Source: Clostridiales bacterium (lineage in GTDB: Bacteria; Bacillota; Clostridia; Lachnospirales; Lachnospiraceae). Taken from it: 36,517 nt of DNA. Below, in pieces: positions 7,689-15,680 of this stretch. The notes beneath the pieces were generated by a model. It searched no databases. It saw only the letters and a list, made by a program, of their open reading frames with translations, and had not been told where the DNA came from. Positions within the stretch are counted from its first letter, which is position 1, and every line of letters begins with the position of its first letter. The stretch lies in NCBI GenBank assembly GCA_021201535.1, contig JAJQEU010000114.1, forward strand, positions 1 to 36,517, given 5' to 3'. The translations under genes were made by a program, and so were the position numbers.

Positions 7689-10493
7689 TTGAAGAAGAAA
7701 AGACTTTACGCAAAATGGGCGAAGTTTTTGACAGTGGCTGTCCTGACCGCTTCCTCTCTGCTGACGGGGCTTGCCGGGATGCGGATCGTGCAGGGTCTGC
7801 AGTACGGGATGACGATTTCGGAGATTGCGCAGGGCACGAGCTATGAAGAGAGCAGCACGGCAGCTACCTATCTGTATACTGAGGCGGAAGTCCTGATAGA
7901 TTCCTGGCAGACGCAGGATATATTCTGCTCCGGGGGGACCGCCTACGATGAGACGCAGACGATCGATATCGCGAACCTGAGCGCCGGGGTGGACAATGAG
8001 CAGAAGGATCCGGATACCACTTATGTGCTGGCGGATCTGGCGGAGTTTTATGGTTCGAATAATTATTACCGCTTACAGTTTTTGGTGGATTCTGCGGAGG
8101 CTTATGCTCTGGAATGGGGAGAGAGTGAAGTCACGGATAATTTAAATGTCGAGAACGATACCGAGACAGAAGCGGAGGCTGAGTATGATACGGACGCGGC
8201 CACATCGACTTATACCTATACAGATGATGACGGCTTCATTGTCATCGATGCTGATTATGAGGAGATGGGACCGGACGCAACGGTTTACGATAGAGAGATT
8301 GTGTATCTGGATGGCGATACGTTGGATGAAACCGGAGATGCGGGGGTTCCGTACCGTTTTAAGATTTACAGCACCGCTGATAATATCCTCTACAACAACG
8401 GCATAGAGCTGGAGGAACAGTCAATTCTGAGTGTTTCCGGTACGACGCTGGCGGAGCTTGCGCGGAGCACGCAGGATACGAATTCGCCGATTTCGCTGGA
8501 AAGCTGCTATACATTGCTGATCGACGCGGCAGACCAGCTCAGCGATTATTTCCTTTCGCATGAGTCGGTCGATACGAATACGAACGCCATGCTCTACCTG
8601 AAAAATACAGATACGGGCAAGGTCTATACCAATATATCTGACTGGCAGAGCCTGGAACTGTGGGAGATTCAGAATATATACGGGAATGAGTATTATGACA
8701 CGAATGAGACGGGCGGACTTTTTTTCAGCTGTTACTATGATGAGGAGGACTCTCCGGTCAGAGAATGGACGGGTGTTCATATTGACGCTTACGGCGATGT
8801 GCTGCTGGCGGATGCGGAGGAGAATCTGGGTTTGGGGACGTGGGAGATTTATCTGGCTCTGGACACGACCTGGCCGCTGACGACGAGTTCATCCTATACG
8901 GATATGCAGGTGTTTCAGTGGTGGAATGAAAATTCTCCCTTCGGCTCGCTGAATGTTCTGTTTTTATTTTTTGCCGCACTGGCACTGGCGGCGTTCATGC
9001 TGATCCTTCTGTCCTGCCAGACCGGGCACCGGCAGGGGGATCAGGACATCCATCCGGTGCCGATGGACCGCTTCCCGATTGAGATCATGGTGCTGATGGA
9101 TATTCTGCTCTGGTTCATCCCGGTCTATATCGTTTTTTCCGCGGTAGCGAACTCGAGCTGGTATTATTATGAGGCGCCGGTTAATTACGGAGGGTATATA
9201 AAACTGATGATCGCGGGAGCGGTCGGAACGGCTTTGGGCGCACTGCTGCTTGCCTGGGAGATGAAACGCTATGGCCGGCGCATCAAAGCGCGTTTCGTCG
9301 GCGGCAGTCTGATTTTAAGAATTTCCCGGGGGATCCGGAAGCTGGCGGAGACGACCGGAAACGCCATGTCGGAAAGCCGCCGGATCACGACAGTCTATGC
9401 TGTGTTTATCATCATTCAGTTTGCGGCGCTGTTTCTGGCAGCCGGTTTCTGGTGGCGATGGTGGGGCTGGTGGTCGAACAAAGTGTTTGCCGTTCTTCTG
9501 TGGTTCGGTCTGTTTTTCTTTGATCTGTTTGTCTGGTGGAGGCTGCTGCAGCACGCCTCCGGACGGGAGACGATTAAAAGAGGCATGAGGGAACTCGGTG
9601 AGGGAAATCTGGATTATCAGGTGAACGCTGCCGTGCTGCAGGGTGAGAATCGTGAGATGGCAGAGATTCTGAACAACATGCAGGAGGCAGTCCGCCGAGC
9701 GGTGGAGGTCGAGATGAAGAGCGAACGTTTAAAGACCGACCTGATTACCAATGTCTCTCATGACATTAAGACGCCGCTGACATCCATCATTAATTACGTG
9801 GATATTCTGAAGCGGGAGCAGCTGCCGGATGAGCGGATTGCCGGGTATATCGATATTCTGGATAAAAAATCCCAGCGCTTAAAGCAGCTGACGGACGATC
9901 TGGTGGAGGCATCGAAGATCAGCTCCGGGGTCATCACACTGGACATGCGGGAGATCGACTTAAAGCAGCTGATCAAGCAGGCGAGCGGGGAGTTTGACGA
10001 TAAGCTTCAGGCACGGGATCTGCAGCTGGTTCTGAATCTGCCGGAGGAGGAGATGCGTATCTTTGCCGACGGGCGGCGTATGTACCGCGTGATCGAGAAT
10101 CTTTTCAACAACGCGGCGAAATATGCCATGCCGGGCTCCCGCGTCTACGTGACCGGCAGCCTGTCAGACGACAGAACCGGCGACTCCGGAAGTGGTCAGA
10201 CCGGAAGTGGCGGGGACGGCAGAATCGGGAAGATCGGGAGCGGCGGAACAGGGAAGGTTGCCTTTGAGATCAAAAATATGTCGGAACATGAGCTGAATTT
10301 CAGCGCGGCGGAACTGATGGAGCGATTTGTCCGCGGGGATATTTCGCGGACGACGGAGGGCAGCGGTTTAGGCCTGGAGATTGCAAAGAATCTCACCACA
10401 ATGCAGGACGGCGATCTGGAGATTTATCTGGACGGCGATCTGTTCAAGGTGACGGTGACGTTTGACGCGTTTGTACCGGAGACGACAGAATAA
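7689..10493 (+). CDS. Large membrane sensor histidine kinase
   Basis: A 934-residue kinase when started at the TTG behind GGAAGGAGGA (7670-7679); an earlier in-frame ATG at 7581 lies inside a leader palindrome and is rejected. One membrane helix (about 12-32) precedes a roughly 385-residue acidic extracellular region I do not recognise. Five further membrane segments follow (about 421-443, 465-487, 503-523, 567-588, 599-617). Next comes a HAMP-like linker, the phospho-acceptor H691 in VSHDIKTPL, an N-box (NLFNNAAKYA near 804) and the GSGLGLE G-box at 891-897. A Gly/Ser-rich insertion of about 29 residues (about 827-855) interrupts the ATPase domain. The regulator at 6270 is its likely partner. 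The signal sensed is unknown; the nearby ddl and murF genes make an envelope signal plausible only by location. Confidence 0.9.
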   Translation: MKKKRLYAKWAKFLTVAVLTASSLLTGLAGMRIVQGLQYGMTISEIAQGTSYEESSTAATYLYTEAEVLIDSWQTQDIFCSGGTAYDETQTIDIANLSAGVDNEQKDPDTTYVLADLAEFYGSNNYYRLQFLVDSAEAYALEWGESEVTDNLNVENDTETEAEAEYDTDAATSTYTYTDDDGFIVIDADYEEMGPDATVYDREIVYLDGDTLDETGDAGVPYRFKIYSTADNILYNNGIELEEQSILSVSGTTLAELARSTQDTNSPISLESCYTLLIDAADQLSDYFLSHESVDTNTNAMLYLKNTDTGKVYTNISDWQSLELWEIQNIYGNEYYDTNETGGLFFSCYYDEEDSPVREWTGVHIDAYGDVLLADAEENLGLGTWEIYLALDTTWPLTTSSSYTDMQVFQWWNENSPFGSLNVLFLFFAALALAAFMLILLSCQTGHRQGDQDIHPVPMDRFPIEIMVLMDILLWFIPVYIVFSAVANSSWYYYEAPVNYGGYIKLMIAGAVGTALGALLLAWEMKRYGRRIKARFVGGSLILRISRGIRKLAETTGNAMSESRRITTVYAVFIIIQFAALFLAAGFWWRWWGWWSNKVFAVLLWFGLFFFDLFVWWRLLQHASGRETIKRGMRELGEGNLDYQVNAAVLQGENREMAEILNNMQEAVRRAVEVEMKSERLKTDLITNVSHDIKTPLTSIINYVDILKREQLPDERIAGYIDILDKKSQRLKQLTDDLVEASKISSGVITLDMREIDLKQLIKQASGEFDDKLQARDLQLVLNLPEEEMRIFADGRRMYRVIENLFNNAAKYAMPGSRVYVTGSLSDDRTGDSGSGQTGSGGDGRIGKIGSGGTGKVAFEIKNMSEHELNFSAAELMERFVRGDISRTTEGSGLGLEIAKNLTTMQDGDLEIYLDGDLFKVTVTFDAFVPETTE

Positions 10494-10515
10494 AATAACC
10501 ATTTTGCGGAATTAG

Positions 10516-10556
10516 CAGGGTTTGTGCAGAAACAGCACAAACCCTGTCGTAATTTT
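10516..10556 (+). terminator. Hairpin terminator after the histidine kinase
   Basis: A perfect 12-bp stem CAGGGTTTGTGC/GCACAAACCCTG (10516-10527 with 10535-10546) is followed by a short T-containing tract. The T-run is weak (TCGTAATTTT). Confidence 0.65.
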
Positions 10557-10570
10557 ACGATGAGATTTTC

Positions 10571-10599
10571 TTGAGGACAGGCATAATTTCTTCTATACT
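10571..10599 (+). promoter_or_regulatory. Promoter of the MerR-ddl-murF group
   Basis: TTGAGG (10571-10576), a 17-base spacer and TATACT (10594-10599). This leaves a leader of about 120 bases before the MerR-family gene. Confidence 0.6.
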
Positions 10600-10727
10600 G
10601 GTTTTGAGCAGAATACTGAAATCCGTCTGTCTGAAATAAATCAACAGAGAAAACCAAAGCAGATACAGGTTTTATGCATAAAAACGGGCGGAATTTGACA
10701 CTGTCAAAAATAAACGGAGGTCTGACC

Positions 10728-11477
10728 ATGGAAAAAGTGCGTTATATGATTTCGGATGCGTCCAATCTGGTTCAGGTGGAATCGCATGTCCTGCGTTACT
10801 GGGAAGAAGAACTGCAACTGGATATCCCGCGAAATGAGATGGGACACCGCTATTATACAGAAGAAAATATCCGTCAGTTTGAACAGATCAGGAGATGGAA
10901 GGAGGAAGGGTATCAGCTGAAAGCGATCCGGATGCTGATTCACAATTCATCTGCTGAGGGGGAAGAAGCGCCGGAGGAGCTGCCGGGCAGACTACAGAAA
11001 GGAACCGCACACACAGCGCAGGGGACGAGTTCTGAGGTGCGTCCGGAAGTCTTTGCGGCGTCAGGGGAACCGGATTGCGCCGTGCGGGGAACGGCCTCTT
11101 CGGCGATGACGGAAGCGGAATCAGAGGATTATGAGATTGAGATAAGCACGGAAACGGATGGCGCGGCGGATGTCGACGCGGTCGGGGCAGCGCAGAAACA
11201 GCCGCTGTCAAAACTGGAGCAGTTTCAGATCATGATGAATGAGATCGTGAAACATGCCATTGCTGAAAATAACCATGCACTGGGTGAAGAGATCAGTATA
11301 CAGGTCGGGGAGAAGGTGATCAAGGAGATGAATTATCTGATGCGTGACCGGGAGGAACGGGAGGAAGAACGTTTTCGTAAACTGGACGAGACGATTCGCA
11401 ACCGCCAGAAGCGATCACCAAAAGAAAAAAGAACTTTTTTTCGTACTTCCATTCACAAAGCGCAGGAAATGAGTTAA
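10728..11477 (+). CDS. MerR-family DNA-binding regulator
   Basis: A 249-residue protein whose first 70 residues form a MerR winged helix (MISDASNLVQVESHVLRYWEEE, then GHRYYTEENI and EEGYQLKAIRMLI). The middle (about 75-165) is low-complexity and acidic. The C-terminal third (about 170-249) is a charged helical, coiled-coil-like region ending in basic residues. No ligand-binding domain is visible, so this is not a classical metal or drug sensor. The layout recalls MerR-like proteins with a C-terminal coiled coil such as DUF3967 proteins or RacA, but I cannot assign a role. The start at 10728 follows CGGAGG; the frame also extends upstream to 10674 without support. It shares a promoter with ddl and murF, separated from ddl by a hairpin element. 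Confidence 0.8.
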   Translation: MEKVRYMISDASNLVQVESHVLRYWEEELQLDIPRNEMGHRYYTEENIRQFEQIRRWKEEGYQLKAIRMLIHNSSAEGEEAPEELPGRLQKGTAHTAQGTSSEVRPEVFAASGEPDCAVRGTASSAMTEAESEDYEIEISTETDGAADVDAVGAAQKQPLSKLEQFQIMMNEIVKHAIAENNHALGEEISIQVGEKVIKEMNYLMRDREEREEERFRKLDETIRNRQKRSPKEKRTFFRTSIHKAQEMS

Positions 11478-11539
11478 ACTAAGCGAAGCACGGACAGTTC
11501 GCGAGCCGGAGGCTCGCGAACTAAGCACGGCGAAGTTTA
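11475..11539 (+). repeat. Palindromic intergenic element A (MerR-ddl junction)
   Basis: It starts at the stop codon. TAAACT (11475-11480) pairs with AGTTTA (11534-11539) around a perfect 11-bp hairpin GTTCGCGAGCC/GGCTCGCGAAC (11497-11521, GGA loop). The boxes GGACAGT (11492-11498) and GCACGGCGAA (11525-11534) flanking the hairpin recur in the element upstream of the PBP gene (26369-26408) around a different hairpin. There is no T-run, and the ddl ribosome site follows directly. Confidence 0.75.
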
Positions 11540-11562
11540 CGGAAAAACAGGAGATTTTACAT

Positions 11563-12606
11563 ATGGATATAGTGGTTTTGGCCGGAGGGCTGAGTACAGA
11601 ACGGGATGTTTCGCTGATTACAGGAAGCATGGTGACCAGAGCGCTGCGGGACAGAGGGCATCGCGTGATCATGCTGGATGTCTTTCTGGGATACGGGGAG
11701 GAGGAGATGGATATCGCCCATATCTTTTCCCATTGCGCCGAGGCGGATGAAGTGATCAGCGCCATTCCGGCGGAGGCTCCGGATCTCACGCAGGTAAAGG
11801 CGATGCGCCGGGATTCTTCAGCCTGTTTCTTCGGACCGAATGTGATCCGGATCTGTCAGGCGGCAGACGTGGTGTTTATGGCGCTGCACGGTGAGAACGG
11901 AGAGAACGGCAAAATACAGGCGGTATTTGACCTGTTTGGCATCCGTTATACCGGAACGGGTTATTTAAGCAGCGCCCTCGCCATGGATAAAGGACTTTCC
12001 AAGACCCTGTTTGAGACGGCGGGCATTCCGACACCGCGCGGGATTTCCATGAAAAAGCATGAGCAGATTCCCTTTGCAAAGACAGGACTTGGTTACCCCT
12101 GTGTGGTGAAGCCCTGCTGCGGCGGTTCAAGTATCGGTGTGTCCATTGTTCGAAGTGATGAGGAGTTCACAAAGGCTCTTGCGGAGGCTTTTCGCTATGA
12201 AAATGAAGTGATTCTGGAGGATTACATTGAGGGACGTGAGTTCTCAGTGGGGGTGATCGACGGTGAGGCACTGCCGGTGATCGAAATCGCACCGGTTGAG
12301 GGATTTTATGATTACCGGAATAAGTATAAGGCAGGGAGTGCGGTGGAGACCTGTCCGGCGGATCTGCCGGAGGAGACTGCGGCACGGATGAAGGCGATCG
12401 CCCTGCAGGTCTGCCGGGCGCTGGGTCTGGATACTTATTCACGCATGGATTTTCTTCTGAATGAGAAGAATGAGATATTCTGCCTGGAGGCCAATACCCT
12501 TCCGGGTATGACGCCGACCAGTCTGCTGCCCCAGGAGGCCGCGGCGGTCGGGATGGATTTCGGAACGCTCTGTGAGAAGCTGATCCGGATTTCGGGAGAG
12601 CGTTAA
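11563..12606 (+). CDS. ddl: D-alanine--D-alanine ligase
   Basis: A 347-residue ATP-grasp ligase joining two D-alanines for the peptidoglycan precursor. Seen: N-terminal substrate motif STERDVS (11-17), HGENGENGKIQ (109-119), ATP-grasp core VVKPCCGGSSIGVS (181-194), Y251 in FYDYRNKY, and metal ligands D296, E309 and N311 in LEANTLPGMT. The tyrosine-type omega loop favours D-Ala-D-Ala over D-Ala-D-Lac specificity (family knowledge). AGGAGA lies about 10 bases ahead of the ATG. It directly precedes murF, which uses its product. The upstream palindromic element may affect expression relative to the MerR gene. Confidence 0.94.
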   Translation: MDIVVLAGGLSTERDVSLITGSMVTRALRDRGHRVIMLDVFLGYGEEEMDIAHIFSHCAEADEVISAIPAEAPDLTQVKAMRRDSSACFFGPNVIRICQAADVVFMALHGENGENGKIQAVFDLFGIRYTGTGYLSSALAMDKGLSKTLFETAGIPTPRGISMKKHEQIPFAKTGLGYPCVVKPCCGGSSIGVSIVRSDEEFTKALAEAFRYENEVILEDYIEGREFSVGVIDGEALPVIEIAPVEGFYDYRNKYKAGSAVETCPADLPEETAARMKAIALQVCRALGLDTYSRMDFLLNEKNEIFCLEANTLPGMTPTSLLPQEAAAVGMDFGTLCEKLIRISGER

Positions 12607-12664
12607 GCATTTACAGAGTTTTGGGAACCGGACAAACATGAGAGAAACTACCATGGAGAAAACG

Positions 12665-14125
12665 ATGAGACAGATGACTTTACATAATATTGCGCGAGCC
12701 TGCGGCGGCACATACTGCGGACCGGAGAATCTGGCGGAAAAGGAGATTGCCGGTGTGGTGATCGACAGCCGCCAGGCACGGGAGGGCGATCTCTATGTTG
12801 CCATACGCGGAGAGCGCGTGGACGGACATACGTTTATTTCTGATGTGTTTGCAAGGGGAGCGTCGGCAGTTCTTTCGGAACAGATACTTAAGAACCCTGC
12901 AGGACCGTATATCCGGGTGGATTCCTGCCCGCAGGCATTAAAGGATATCGCGGAGTTTTACCGTTCCACTCTGGCCATACCGATCGTGGGAGTCGCAGGG
13001 AGCGTCGGCAAGACCAGCACGAAGGAGATGATTGCTGCCGTTCTGGAGCAGCGATACCGCGTGCTGAAGACGGAGGGAAATTTTAATAACGAGATCGGCC
13101 TGCCGCTGACGCTGCTCCGCATTCGACCGGAGCATGAGGCTGCCGTGGTGGAGATGGGTATTTCGGATTTTGGCGAAATGCACCGGCTGGCGAAGATAGC
13201 ACGACCGGATGTCTGTGTAATGACGAATATCGGGCAGTGTCATCTGGAGAATCTCGTCGACAGGGATGGTGTTTTCAGGGCAAAATCCGAGATATTTGAT
13301 TTCTTAAAACCGGACGGCGTGATTGTGCTGAACGGAAATGACGACAAACTCTCCACCATCGATGAAGTGAGGGGGATTCGTCCCATCCGTTATTTCGTGG
13401 AGGATCAGAGCGCGGAGCGCGTGAATGATTCCTATTTTGTGACGGCGGACGGTATTGAAAACCGCGGTCTGAATGGAATGGACGCTGTACTCCATTTTTT
13501 CAGTGGGGACAGCAAAGCTGATCTCGGATGCGGGGAGGACGATGAGATGTATCCCGGACACATAGAATTCCGTGCGGATTATCCCATACACGAGCCGATT
13601 CCGGGGATTCACAATATCTATAACGCCTGCGCCGCGGCCTGTGTGGGGCATGCGCTCGGCATGAGCCATGCGCAGATCTGTGCGGGTATCGCCGCCGCGA
13701 GAACGATTGCCGGTCGGACGAATCTGATTCAGACCGGAGGCATCACGATCATAGACGACTGTTACAATGCCAACCCGGTTTCCATGAAAGCATCTCTGGA
13801 TGTGCTGAGTCTTGCCGAAGGCAGAAAGATCGCTGTGCTTGGGGATATGGGTGAGCTGGGAGAACGGGAGCGCGATCTGCACCGTGAGGTGGGTGTCTAT
13901 GCGGCGGAAAAGGGGATCGACATAGTCCTCTGCACGGGAAAGCTGTCAGAGGATTTGCGGGAGGCGGCTCAGGCCGGCTGTGCAGCCGAACATTTCGATA
14001 CACGCGAAGCACTGTTGAAGCGCCTTCTTTCTCTCATAAAAAAAGGAGATGCTGTTCTTGTGAAAGCATCTCATTTTATGCAGTTTTCTGAGATCGTAGA
14101 GACTCTGAAACGGAATTTCCTGTAA
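12665..14125 (+). CDS. murF: UDP-N-acetylmuramoyl-tripeptide--D-alanyl-D-alanine ligase
   Basis: Cytoplasmic Mur ligase that adds the Ddl product D-Ala-D-Ala to UDP-MurNAc-tripeptide. About 486 residues from this start. Motifs: IDSRQAREGDLYVAI in the N-terminal UDP-binding domain, P-loop GSVGKTSTKE, TEGNFNNEIGLPLTLL, and the C-terminal DDCYNANPVSMKASL. Starts at 12638, 12653, 12665 and 12674 share the frame; 12665 is preferred because GGAG sits 6 bases ahead, and all keep the conserved region. The gap after ddl is short (about 30-60 bases), so the two are co-transcribed. Its end converges with plsC, leaving 17 bases and no evident terminator. Confidence 0.93.
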   Translation: MRQMTLHNIARACGGTYCGPENLAEKEIAGVVIDSRQAREGDLYVAIRGERVDGHTFISDVFARGASAVLSEQILKNPAGPYIRVDSCPQALKDIAEFYRSTLAIPIVGVAGSVGKTSTKEMIAAVLEQRYRVLKTEGNFNNEIGLPLTLLRIRPEHEAAVVEMGISDFGEMHRLAKIARPDVCVMTNIGQCHLENLVDRDGVFRAKSEIFDFLKPDGVIVLNGNDDKLSTIDEVRGIRPIRYFVEDQSAERVNDSYFVTADGIENRGLNGMDAVLHFFSGDSKADLGCGEDDEMYPGHIEFRADYPIHEPIPGIHNIYNACAAACVGHALGMSHAQICAGIAAARTIAGRTNLIQTGGITIIDDCYNANPVSMKASLDVLSLAEGRKIAVLGDMGELGERERDLHREVGVYAAEKGIDIVLCTGKLSEDLREAAQAGCAAEHFDTREALLKRLLSLIKKGDAVLVKASHFMQFSEIVETLKRNFL

Positions 14126-14142
14126 TTATGATCAGCAGCCGT

Positions 14143-15033
14143 TCATCTGGGCGGACAGGTCTGATACTCTGTCGTGACCGGCGCCCGCCGGATATCTCCG
14201 GAAGTTCTGCGCATTTCCGGTGTGCTGTCTGATACTTTTACGTCATTTTCAGAAGGAATGTTTTCGGAAGAACTTTTCTCAATCGGCGAAACCGAACCGG
14301 ACGGAGCCTCAGCTTCCATGTGATTCAGCATCTCCTGAATCGCGTCCTGCGTGATGCGCGCGAGAGCCTTTTTTTCCTCCTTCGGGAGATCTCTGGTGTA
14401 GATCGGTTTGCCGTACTCAATGGTTACGTGTGCCGGGCATACGACAGGAAAATGGTCTGAGATGATGCTGCGGGTGTTGTGGATCGCAATCGGTACGATC
14501 GGGCAGCCGGTTTTTTCAGCCATTTTCAGACTGCCGCTCTTAAAAGGCATCATCTCCGCGGAATCGCCGCGGGTACCCTCCGGAAAAATACAGATGGAAA
14601 TCCCGTTTTTGATCTGTTCTGCCGCCTGCAGAATAATCTTCAGGCTTTGTTTCACATCGTTTCGATCCATAAACAGGCAGTAGAGCCGTTTCATCCAGAC
14701 ATTCAGAAGCGGGATTTTGCCGATGGAAGCCTTCGATATGTAGCCGGTCAGGCCGGGACACATGGAATAGGTGATGATGATATCAAAATAGCTGTTGTGA
14801 TTGGCGACATACAAAACGGCTTCGTTCTTCGGGATATTCTCATATCCGACGACGGAAGCCTTTACACCGCAGATCTTCATAATCACGCGAAACGCCCACT
14901 GTACCATCCGGAGACTGCTGACGTCGCGTTTCTGTGGGTTTATCTTTCCAATCAAATATTCGATTCCGAGAACCGGAATACCTACAATCAAATATAACAC
15001 AGCGAATCCAACTGCGAAAATAAATCTTAGCAT
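14143..15033 (-). CDS. plsC: 1-acyl-sn-glycerol-3-phosphate acyltransferase
   Basis: Membrane enzyme that acylates lysophosphatidic acid to phosphatidic acid in phospholipid synthesis. 296 residues with an N-terminal hydrophobic segment (about 1-28), the catalytic H79-x4-D84 motif (NHNSYFD) and the FPEGTRG acceptor-site motif (150-156). The final 55 or so residues are polar, rich in Ser/Glu/Pro and not part of the family core. GGAGGAAA precedes the ATG on the minus strand. It is transcribed alone and convergently with murF. A palindrome overlaps its promoter (15067-15082). Confidence 0.9.
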   Translation of the reverse strand: MLRFIFAVGFAVLYLIVGIPVLGIEYLIGKINPQKRDVSSLRMVQWAFRVIMKICGVKASVVGYENIPKNEAVLYVANHNSYFDIIITYSMCPGLTGYISKASIGKIPLLNVWMKRLYCLFMDRNDVKQSLKIILQAAEQIKNGISICIFPEGTRGDSAEMMPFKSGSLKMAEKTGCPIVPIAIHNTRSIISDHFPVVCPAHVTIEYGKPIYTRDLPKEEKKALARITQDAIQEMLNHMEAEAPSGSVSPIEKSSSENIPSENDVKVSDSTPEMRRTSGDIRRAPVTTEYQTCPPR

Positions 15034-15066
15034 TGCCTGTTTCCTCCATAACTATCTCATCTGTTA

Positions 15067-15101
15067 CTGTAACATATTACAGAAAATAAATCCAGATTCA
15101 A
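15067..15101 (-). promoter_or_regulatory. plsC promoter with operator-like palindrome
   Basis: On the minus strand TTGAAT (15096-15101) and TAATAT (15074-15079) are 16 bases apart. The -10 lies inside the perfect dyad CTGTAACATATTACAG (15067-15082), a good position for a repressor. The regulator is unknown. Confidence 0.5.
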
Positions 15102-15204
15102 TGTAAAATTCGTATCTCGAATCCGGTGATATTTTCGAAAAATCAGACATAAATCTGATGCAAGCTCATAAAATGGAACAAGGAATCATGAGGAAGAATG
15201 GTTC

Positions 15205-15615
15205 ATGAGAAAAAAACAGTGCTTCTTATCCGTGCTTGTGCTGACGCTGCTTCTGCTGTGCGGCTGCAGTCTGCAAAAAGCGGGCACAGAAAAAATCCGT
15301 GATCTGGAATATACCGTGCTGGCTGAATCTGAAATACCGGAGACGCTGATGGAGGAAATCGCGGAGAGAAAATCGGATGATCTGAAGCTGACCTGGCGCG
15401 AGGGCGACAATCTGTACATTGTGCGGGGCTTCGGTATGCAGGAGACCGGCGGCTATAGTATACAGATGAAGGAATTTTATCTGGCGGACAATGCCATCTA
15501 TTTCAAAGCGGAACTGATTGGCCCCGAGAACGGTGAGGATGTGGAAAAGGTGGTGAGTTATCCGTATATCGTGATCAAAACGGAACGGCTGGAGGAAAAT
15601 GTTATTTTTGAGTGA
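15205..15615 (+). CDS. Lipoprotein with PrcB-like C-terminal domain
   Basis: A 136-residue exported protein with a short basic N-terminus, a hydrophobic stretch and a lipobox-like LLCGC that places the lipidated cysteine at residue 21. The remainder resembles the PrcB C-terminal domain, a small beta-rich unit: GGYSIQMKEFYLADNAIYFKAEL about 88-110, then SYPYIVIKTER. That domain is named from a spirochaete protease complex; its function here is unknown. GAGGAAG precedes the ATG. It is followed 65 bases later by the SPOCS/LysM gene, possibly co-transcribed. The cysteine at position -2 of the lipobox is slightly atypical. Confidence 0.65.
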   Translation: MRKKQCFLSVLVLTLLLLCGCSLQKAGTEKIRDLEYTVLAESEIPETLMEEIAERKSDDLKLTWREGDNLYIVRGFGMQETGGYSIQMKEFYLADNAIYFKAELIGPENGEDVEKVVSYPYIVIKTERLEENVIFE

Positions 15616-15680
15616 TCAGGGGATAAAAACAGATGTCAGCATCCGGACAGAAACGGAAAATAAGCAGAAGGAGAACAAAT

